The notes under the pieces: model-generated
Seen by the model: the letters and a program-made list of their open reading frames with translations, nothing else
Told to the model about the DNA's origin: nothing
Databases searched by the model: none
From: an uncultured Bacteroidales bacterium
Lineage (GTDB): Bacteria; Bacteroidota; Bacteroidia; Bacteroidales; P3
Reading direction: 5' to 3'
Assembly: GCA_947097635.1 (NCBI GenBank)
Contig: CAMURW010000119.1
Location: 1-5,477 of the forward strand
Length of the DNA stretch: 5,477 nucleotides
Program-made: the position numbers and the translations under genes
Shown here: in pieces, positions 1-4,467 of the stretch
Position numbering within the stretch: the first letter of the stretch is position 1
How the letters are laid out: each line of letters opens with the position of its first letter

Positions 1-571
1 TGTTCGTCTGATATTCTCCCATGAGGCTGCCTTGCAGCGTGTTGTAGGGTGCTATGTCATTCTCGTGAAATACGATGACGCCAGCCATGGCATCGGAGCC
101 ATAGCGCAGGCTGGCAGGTCCCTTCAGCACCTCCACGTTGCCGACGCTGTTGCCGTCTATCTCTATGCCATGCTCGTCGCCCCACTGCTGCCCCTCTTGG
201 CGCACGCCGTCCTTCACCACTACCACGCGGTTGTAGCCCAGCCCGCGGATGACGGGTTTGGAGATGCCGATGCCGGTGGTGAGCTGAGAAAGACCCGGAA
301 GCTTGGCTATGGCATCCACCACATTGGTGGAGGCGACGGTCTGCAGCTGCTCCCTGGTCATCAGCGACACAGACGAAGGCACATCCTTCACCTTGGCGCT
401 TCCCGCAAGGCCCATTATTGTTATCTCACTCAGGTTGTGCATGATGTGGATATCCTCTATGGTATCCTTTGTTTTGCTGGTCGTACTGTCTGCCTCATGC
501 TGAGCCCACACGACGTTGACGTTTGCGGACACTGCGAATGCCGCAAACAATACTATTGTCTTTGATTTCAT
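1..571 (-). CDS. TonB-dependent outer-membrane receptor, N-terminal part (runs off left edge)
   Basis: The frame opens at the ATG at 571-569 and stays open to base 1, giving 190 residues; these receptors are usually about 650-800 residues, so the C-terminal barrel lies outside the window. Residues 1-23 look like a signal peptide (MKSKTIVLFA start, hydrophobic core, VWA then Q). Residues about 58-170 form a plug domain: KDVPSSVSLMT, VVDAIAKLPGL, PVIRGLGYNRVVVVKDGVR, VEVLKGPASLRYGSDAMAGV. No N-terminal carboxypeptidase-like domain precedes the plug, so it does not look like a SusC-type glycan receptor. The segment QQWGDEHGIEID (about 128-139) resembles acidic/His stretches that I recall from ZnuD-like metal receptors of Bacteroidota, but the substrate cannot be proven. 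Family role: energised uptake of a ligand across the outer membrane with TonB-ExbBD. The start lies 5 bp after the stop of the Cys/His-rich gene, so the two are very likely co-transcribed. Plug-family assignment is firm; substrate is open. Confidence 0.93.
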   Translation of the reverse strand, partial: MKSKTIVLFAAFAVSANVNVVWAQHEADSTTSKTKDTIEDIHIMHNLSEITIMGLAGSAKVKDVPSSVSLMTREQLQTVASTNVVDAIAKLPGLSQLTTGIGISKPVIRGLGYNRVVVVKDGVRQEGQQWGDEHGIEIDGNSVGNVEVLKGPASLRYGSDAMAGVIVFHENDIAPYNTLQGSLMGEYQTN

Positions 572-576
572 TGATA

Positions 577-975
577 TTATTCGTTTATTGTTGAACATAT
601 TTGAATGCCGCTACGCTGCCGCGTCTTTGTCCCGTGAGGCGGTGCGCGCGTTTTCAGCACCGAGCCGTGCTGGCTCGGGAATCCGGCATTCTCATGGCCG
701 GACATTACAACAATAACAGAATAAGGCGCGGGAATGTGCTGCTGCTTCGCTGCCACATACAGCGTGGCGCCCAGTTGGCATAGCAGACATTCATGATTGG
801 AAGAGCCAGTGGAATACAGGTGGTCGTGGTGCAGCACATGACTGACGCAAAGTCCGCATAACGCATCGGACTGCGTCTCATGCTCGTGTACATGCAACGA
901 CAATGAGGCCACCAGGGGCAGGTATACTGCCAGCAGTAGCGCTGCCATCCATTGTCTCTTCCTATCTTGTTTCAT
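577..975 (-). CDS. Small exported Cys/His-rich protein, putative metal-binding, DUF2946-like
   Basis: This 132-residue protein starts with a basic n-region (MKQDRKRQW) and a hydrophobic segment (about residues 9-27), which suggests a signal peptide or a single N-terminal anchor. A dense set of potential metal ligands follows: HVHEHE (28-33), C40-GL-C43, HVLHHDH (46-52), H61 and C63-LL-C66. An RAPP motif sits near the end (110-113). The layout of a hydrophobic start, paired CxxC with histidines and a late R-A-P-P resembles the small DUF2946-like and HYC_CC_PP-type proteins often found beside TonB receptors; I judge this by eye. About 19 residues follow RAPP, which seems a longer tail than I expect. 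Metal binding and a periplasmic or membrane location are inferences. The start lies 13 bp after the stop of the propeller gene and the stop lies 5 bp before the receptor start. No catalytic domain is visible. Confidence 0.85.
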   Translation of the reverse strand: MKQDRKRQWMAALLLAVYLPLVASLSLHVHEHETQSDALCGLCVSHVLHHDHLYSTGSSNHECLLCQLGATLYVAAKQQHIPAPYSVIVVMSGHENAGFPSQHGSVLKTRAPPHGTKTRQRSGIQICSTINE

Positions 976-988
976 TTCTTACGTCGTC

Positions 989-2545
989 TTACTTCAGGTT
1001 GAAGCGCAGGCTTTTCTCGCCTCGTGGGGTGCGGATGTGGAGCATATAGTTGTCCTTGGGCATCTTGGTGATGGTGATGCGTGCGCCATTCCTGTATTGC
1101 GGAATGGTACGGACGGTCTTGCCCTTGCTGTCCACAAACTCCACTTCCGCCACGGGGCTCTCCATGGAGATGGTGATGTATCCTTGCTGCAGATAGGGAT
1201 TCACCATGACGTGCTCCGTGTTTCTGCCGCGTGTTTCCTTCGCGTTGCGGCTCGGTTTGTTGCCGTGCGGGTCGTCGCCGTCCGCCTGGCTGTCGTAGGA
1301 GGAAGCGGAGGCGTTATCCGCAAGCACGCCCTCTTCCATCACGAAGTCCTGCTGGAAGGTGAAGGTACGGATGTCATCGACCTCGTGCCTGGAAGGCTCG
1401 AAGTGCATGTCCTCTTTGGTGGGAATGATGGCGAAGCTGCTGCCCGTAAGTACCTCCAGGTGGTAGTATCCGCCGGCATCGGTGTGCACCACCACGTTGC
1501 CGGCCTTCACCTCCACGTCCTTCACGCCCTGCCCGTTGACATCTGTGATGCGTCCCTTCACGCCCTGTCCGCTATAGCAGAAGAGCCCCCCGAAGGTGGT
1601 GCCTATCCATTTATTGCCCTTGGCGTCCACCACGATGCCGGTGATGCCGCTCTTGGGCAGCGGACTATTGGCATGGGTATAGATAACCCAGTTGCTCTGG
1701 CAGTCGAACAGTGCCACGCCCTTGTCCGTCACCACCCACAGCATGCCGTTCTTGTCGAACGCCAGGTCGTTGATTTGCAGGCTGGGGAGGAGGGTGTTGC
1801 GGTCGTCATACACCTTCCACTCCTTGTCGTCGTAGCGCACTATGCCGCCCAGCGTGCCCAGCCACTTCACGTTGTTCTTGTCCATTGCGATGGCAGGGAT
1901 AATGTTGTGAGGCAGCGGGCTGTTCTCCGTGGTGTAGTTAGTCCACACATGGTCGTTGAAGACGGAGAGGCCGTCGTTGGTGCCTATCCACTTGCGGTTG
2001 CCCCGGTCTATGGCCACGCATAGTATGAAGTCGCTCAGCAGCTTGCTGTCCTGGCTGGTATATTTGTACCAGTTCATGTCGTCGTAGCTCACCAGTCCTC
2101 CCAGCGTCACGCCTATCCACTTCACGTCGTTCTTGTCGATGGAGATTTCGCGTATGAACTTCATCTTCATCTCCTTAGTCTTCTCGGTGTATTCCGTCCA
2201 GTTGCGTCCGTCGAATTTTATCACGCCATAGTCGTCGGTGCCTATCCACAAATGTTGACTACGGTCCACGGTGAGACAGTTTACGAACTGGCCTTTCAGC
2301 TTGGCGTTGAGCAGCGAGTAGTCGGTCCACTGTCCACGGCTGTCCAACCGGCACAAACCTTGGCTGGTGCCGATCCAGACGTTACCTTTTTTGTCCGTGG
2401 TGGTGGCAAGGATAGTGTTGTCCAACAGCGAACTGTTGTCGCTGGTATATTGCTTCCAGTTGCCGCTGGCGGGTTGTGCCATGGCAGGTGCCAGGCAGGC
2501 AAGCAGCAGTGCTAAAATCGTGACCTTTTTCATCATGTAAACCAT
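989..2545 (-). CDS. Exported seven-repeat propeller (Reg_prop) protein with carboxypeptidase-regulatory-like and C-terminal sorting-like domains
   Basis: The 518-residue protein has a signal peptide ending near residue 24 (KKVTILALLLACLAPAMAQ). Seven repeats follow with the motif W-I/L/V-G/V-T/V, the tryptophans at about residues 57, 100, 143, 186, 228, 270 and 313. That is a 42-43 residue period and fits two-component-regulator-propeller (Reg_prop) repeats making one beta-propeller. Residues about 328-405 (VKGRITDVNGQGVKDVEVKAG) match the carboxypeptidase-regulatory-like beta-sandwich. A polar linker (about 406-444) leads to a 70-residue C-terminal beta domain (VAEVEFVDSKGKTVRT, then MPKDNYMLHI) resembling type IX secretion sorting domains. 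Reg_prop repeats usually form the sensor part of hybrid two-component systems; here there is no kinase, membrane segment or DNA-binding domain. The start is uncertain: ATGs at 2545, 2536 and 2533 share the frame, an AAGG lies just upstream of the first, and the signal peptide fits the inner ones better. A ligand-binding or scaffold role outside the inner membrane is inferred. Confidence 0.9.
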   Translation of the reverse strand: MVYMMKKVTILALLLACLAPAMAQPASGNWKQYTSDNSSLLDNTILATTTDKKGNVWIGTSQGLCRLDSRGQWTDYSLLNAKLKGQFVNCLTVDRSQHLWIGTDDYGVIKFDGRNWTEYTEKTKEMKMKFIREISIDKNDVKWIGVTLGGLVSYDDMNWYKYTSQDSKLLSDFILCVAIDRGNRKWIGTNDGLSVFNDHVWTNYTTENSPLPHNIIPAIAMDKNNVKWLGTLGGIVRYDDKEWKVYDDRNTLLPSLQINDLAFDKNGMLWVVTDKGVALFDCQSNWVIYTHANSPLPKSGITGIVVDAKGNKWIGTTFGGLFCYSGQGVKGRITDVNGQGVKDVEVKAGNVVVHTDAGGYYHLEVLTGSSFAIIPTKEDMHFEPSRHEVDDIRTFTFQQDFVMEEGVLADNASASSYDSQADGDDPHGNKPSRNAKETRGRNTEHVMVNPYLQQGYITISMESPVAEVEFVDSKGKTVRTIPQYRNGARITITKMPKDNYMLHIRTPRGEKSLRFNLK

Positions 2546-2586
2546 AGACCTTCAGAACCACATTAGCATAATGGACTTTCTCCCCT

Positions 2587-3864
2587 TCACGTCTTGTGCT
2601 TCTCCTTTTTTGCCGCAGGGAAAAGGATATTGTTCAGTATGAGCCTGTAGCCCGGCGATCTGGGATGCAGGGAGAGGTCGGTGGGAGGGTCGCCGATGAA
2701 GTGGCTGTAGTCTTCCGGGTCATGGCCGCCCAGGAATGTCCATGTGCCCTTGCCATACTCGCCGTGCAAGTATTTCACCTCGCCCAGCGCCTTGTTTTCG
2801 CCCAGCACCAGTGCGCTACTTTTCACCAGCTCCTTGCGAAAGGCGGTGGTCTGTCCCATGAAGCCGTGAATCACGCGGGTGTGGTTCTGCGTAAGCATCG
2901 TAGGCACCCAGTCCCACTTGGCACTGAACTCGAAGAGGGCGAAGAAGTCCGTCTTCTCGTTCACTGCACTCTGATGCGCGCGGGGGTCTATGTCGATGGT
3001 GGAAATCTCGTATTCCGCTGGGTTGACGCTGATGCGGAAGTCCTTGAAGGCGAAGCAGCGGCTGTAGTCCAGCATGGCCTGCGCATTGGGTTGCATGGGG
3101 TCGCCGTCGAACATCTCGGCACATATATCCACGCCTTCTGCCGCCAACGCCACATCGTAGCTGTCCGGCGCGCTGCACATGGCGAACATGAAGCCGCCTC
3201 CCATCACGAAGTCGCGTATCTTTTTGGCCACGGCCAGCTTCAACAAGCTCACCTTGTTGTAGCCCAGCTTGTGTGCCAGGGCTTCCTGTGCCTGCACGTC
3301 CTCTATGTACCACTGCTGGTGACGATAGTTTGCCCAGAACTTGCCATATTGCCCCGTGAAATCCTCGTGGTGCAGATGCAGCCAGTCGTAGAGCGGCAGC
3401 ACACCTGCCAGCACCTCCTCGTCGTACACCACGTCGTAGGGTATTTCGGCGTAAGTAAGCACCAGCGTCACTGCGTCGTCCCAAGGCAGCCTGTTCTTGG
3501 GGGAATACACGGCAATCCTGGGAACTTTCAGCAGCCTCACTGCATCCTGGTTCACGCCGGGTTCGGCAATTTCGGCGAGGATGGCTGTGCTCTGCCCGTC
3601 GGCAATGGCTTCTGCCGTCACGCCTCTCAGCCTGCATTCTTTCTCCAGCAGATCGGCGTATTTCATCATGAAACTGCCTCCACGATAGTTCAGCAGCCAC
3701 TGCACCTCCACGTCGTGCTGCAAGGCGTAGTATGCCACGCCATAGGCTTTCAGGTGGTTTTGCTGCACCTCATCCATGGGGATGAGCAGGTAGGCGGCAT
3801 GCAGCGGCAGCGCACACAGCAGCAGTGCCGTCACCAGCAGATATGACAGGACTCTGTTTTTCAT
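2587..3864 (-). CDS. Exported conserved Bacteroidales protein, GATase-like fold suspected (usually labelled 'asparagine synthetase B')
   Basis: The 425-residue protein starts at the ATG at 3864 and has a clear signal peptide (MKNRVLSYLLVTALLLCALP, cleavage near LHA at 21-23). I recognise the family from Bacteroidales genomes: SPKNRLPWDDAVTLVLTYAE (121-140), WLHLHHEDFTGQYG (161-174), IRDFVMGGGFMFAMCSAPDS (216-235), FEFSAKWDWVPTMLTQNH and GGHDPEDYSHFIGDPPTDL. Such proteins are often named asparagine synthetase B, but the features of that enzyme are absent: there is no N-terminal nucleophilic cysteine and no SGGxDS ATP-pyrophosphatase loop, and the protein is exported. Cys230, after a strand and a Gly-rich turn (GGGFMFAMCSA), looks like the nucleophile elbow of class-I glutamine-amidotransferase-like folds; His165/166 and the GGHDPEDY loop could be partners. 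Reaction and substrate are unknown, and the fold is inference. It is the first gene of the probable four-gene operon, 41 bp ahead of the propeller gene. Confidence 0.9.
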   Translation of the reverse strand: MKNRVLSYLLVTALLLCALPLHAAYLLIPMDEVQQNHLKAYGVAYYALQHDVEVQWLLNYRGGSFMMKYADLLEKECRLRGVTAEAIADGQSTAILAEIAEPGVNQDAVRLLKVPRIAVYSPKNRLPWDDAVTLVLTYAEIPYDVVYDEEVLAGVLPLYDWLHLHHEDFTGQYGKFWANYRHQQWYIEDVQAQEALAHKLGYNKVSLLKLAVAKKIRDFVMGGGFMFAMCSAPDSYDVALAAEGVDICAEMFDGDPMQPNAQAMLDYSRCFAFKDFRISVNPAEYEISTIDIDPRAHQSAVNEKTDFFALFEFSAKWDWVPTMLTQNHTRVIHGFMGQTTAFRKELVKSSALVLGENKALGEVKYLHGEYGKGTWTFLGGHDPEDYSHFIGDPPTDLSLHPRSPGYRLILNNILFPAAKKEKHKT

Positions 3865-3873
3865 TTTTATCTA

Positions 3874-3896
3874 TGACACGTTGTTCTATAACGTCA
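3874..3896. promoter_or_regulatory. Dyad upstream of the operon, possible operator or 5'-UTR hairpin
   Basis: ACGTT (3878-3882) and AACGT (3890-3894) form a perfect inverted repeat separated by 7 bases; an offset outer pair TGAC/GTCA (3874-3877 and 3893-3896) adds to it. It ends about 10-30 bases upstream of the first operon ATG, overlapping or just downstream of where transcription could begin. Function is unknown; chance is possible because the arms are short. Confidence 0.3.
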
Positions 3897-3905
3897 CAAG
3901 TCCAC

Positions 3906-3937
3906 CTTTAGTATTTTTCCTGGAACAAATATTCAAA
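3906..3937 (-). promoter_or_regulatory. Weak candidate promoter for the four-gene operon
   Basis: On the minus strand TTTG (3937-3934) is followed after 20 bases by TACTAAAG (3913-3906), a partial match to TAnnTTTG, ending 41 bases upstream of the ATG at 3864. An overlapping alternative is AATATTTG (3933-3926), which lacks a good -33 box. The surrounding DNA is AT-rich with a run of eight A (plus strand, 3935-3942). The position is sensible but neither box set is strong. Confidence 0.25.
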
Positions 3938-3980
3938 AAAAATAGTTGGCGGAAAAATCGTGCACTGGGCAGCATGGAGG

Positions 3981-4029
3981 CGGGAATGGGTCGAGAATGG
4001 GTCGGGAATGGGTCGGGAATGGGTCGGGG
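3981..4029. repeat. 11-bp tandem repeat, about 4.5 copies
   Basis: The unit ATGGGTCGGGA occurs at 3986-3996 (with one change, GAGA for GGGA), 3997-4007, 4008-4018 and 4019-4029 (last base G), preceded by a partial unit CGGGA at 3981-3985. On the minus strand it reads as a repeated TCCCGACCCAT. The period is not a multiple of three and no credible gene covers it. It is much more GC-rich than the AT-rich DNA on either side of the gap. Confidence 0.9.
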
Positions 4030-4119
4030 AATTCCAACACAGTCTCGGCGCAAGCGAGGCGTTGGGGCGAATGCTTCCGGGAATGCGAGAGAAGGTAATT
4101 GTTAATTGGTGTAGAAAAA

Positions 4120-4152
4120 CTTGACGGTTCTATGCGGAAAATCGTATCTTTG
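4120..4152 (+). promoter_or_regulatory. Bacteroides-type promoter pointing right, without an evident gene
   Basis: TATCTTTG at 4145-4152 is a full match to the Bacteroidota primary sigma -7 box TAnnTTTG. Upstream, CTTG/TTGAC at 4120-4125 sits 21 bases away and fits the -33 element (TTTG, spacing 19-21). Transcription would begin a few bases after 4152 and run toward the rluB terminator region. The longest ORFs in that direction before 4390 encode only 15 and 9 residues, so the product may be a small RNA or a very short peptide. The match is by eye and no expression evidence is available. Confidence 0.6.
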
Positions 4153-4198
4153 CAAATGAAATCGGGTGATGGGTGGCAGACGACACAAATGACACCTT

Positions 4199-4258
4199 TC
4201 GCACACACATTAATGAATATGAACGTTCAACGTTATACGTTATGTGCGACAAAACGTT
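4199..4258. repeat. ACGTT motif cluster flanked by TCGCACA/TGTGCGA inverted repeat
   Basis: ACGTT occurs at 4223-4227, 4230-4234 and 4237-4241, at exact 7-base steps, and again at 4254-4258. The first lies in a perfect 10-base palindrome, TGAACGTTCA (4220-4229). A perfect 7-base inverted repeat, TCGCACA (4199-4205) and TGTGCGA (4243-4249), encloses the first three. The cluster lies about 50-105 bases downstream of the rightward promoter, so it could be a protein-binding array or part of a folded transcript. Nothing identifies a binding protein. Confidence 0.5.
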
Positions 4259-4337
4259 AAACATTGTATTCACATGTTATGAAAATAATATGTCACAAGT
4301 GTCCTTAAACGGATGATCAGATATCAGATACAGATAT

Positions 4338-4383
4338 ATAATAAAAATCGCCCAGAGGATAGTGATTGAACTCCTTTGGGCGA
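4338..4383 (-). terminator. Rho-independent terminator of the pseudouridine synthase gene
   Basis: An inverted repeat pairs 4348-4359 with 4372-4383 (TCGCCCAGAGGA against TCCTTTGGGCGA) around a 12-base loop. In minus-strand RNA there is a single A-C mismatch, and the stem is followed by a T-rich tail (TTTTTATTATA, 4347 down to 4337). It lies about 85 bases after the rluB stop. In plus-strand RNA the mismatch becomes a G-U wobble and the stem is unbroken, but the following bases (AATAATTACC) are a poor U-tract, so termination of rightward transcripts is possible but less certain. Confidence 0.75.
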
Positions 4384-4428
4384 ATAATTACCATTTCCGC
4401 GTCCCGTTGGGCGCAGACTTCTCCTGCC

Positions 4429-4449
4429 CTGGGCAAATTTATTGCCCAG
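4429..4449. repeat. Perfect 8-bp inverted repeat after the rluB stop
   Basis: CTGGGCAA (4429-4436) pairs perfectly with TTGCCCAG (4442-4449) across a 5-base loop. It lies 18 bases past the rluB stop codon. No T-run follows on the minus strand, so it is more likely a 3'-UTR stabilising hairpin than the terminator. Confidence 0.6.
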
Positions 4450-4467
4450 ATGGGTGGTCGCAGGAGG

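Larger units (their letters stand above)
3865..4467. other. 603-bp gap without a convincing protein gene
   Basis: Both flanking genes are read leftward, so this gap is the 3' region of rluB and the 5' region of the four-gene operon. From left to right it holds the dyad and weak promoter of the operon, the 11-bp tandem repeat, a GC-rich stretch (4031-4095), a rightward promoter, the ACGTT cluster, a short run of CAGATA repeats (4318-4337), the terminator hairpin and a second hairpin. I see no tRNA, rRNA, insertion sequence or CRISPR array. The reading frames crossing it have no recognisable protein features. Confidence 0.8.

Noticed and set aside
1037..2023. 328-codon open frame on the plus strand
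   Set aside because: It is antisense to the repeats of the propeller gene, and its His/Val/Ala-rich product looks like a shadow of that gene's codons.
2596..3846. 416-codon open frame on the plus strand
   Set aside because: It lies wholly antisense to the recognised exported protein gene and has no recognisable domain; it is a by-product of GC-rich codon use.
2587..3864. Asparagine synthetase function
   Set aside because: The catalytic motifs of that enzyme are absent and the protein is exported; only the inherited family name supports it.
3981..4029. CRISPR-like array
   Set aside because: The 11-base units are contiguous with no spacers, so this is a simple tandem repeat.
3933..4208. 91-codon minus-strand frame and an overlapping 74-codon plus-strand frame (3881-4105) in the gap
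   Set aside because: Both are built around the 11-bp tandem repeat, have no signal, domain or plausible composition, and the minus-strand frame reads through the operon promoter region.
4213..4260. 15-codon ORF (MNMNVQRYTLCATKR) after the rightward promoter, and a 9-codon ORF at 4279-4308
   Set aside because: Too short to separate from chance, no clear ribosome binding site, and the first coincides with the ACGTT repeats; kept only as an alternative to a small RNA.
3865..4467. Insertion sequence or attachment site in the gap
   Set aside because: No transposase fragment, no terminal inverted repeats with target duplications and no tRNA gene were seen.
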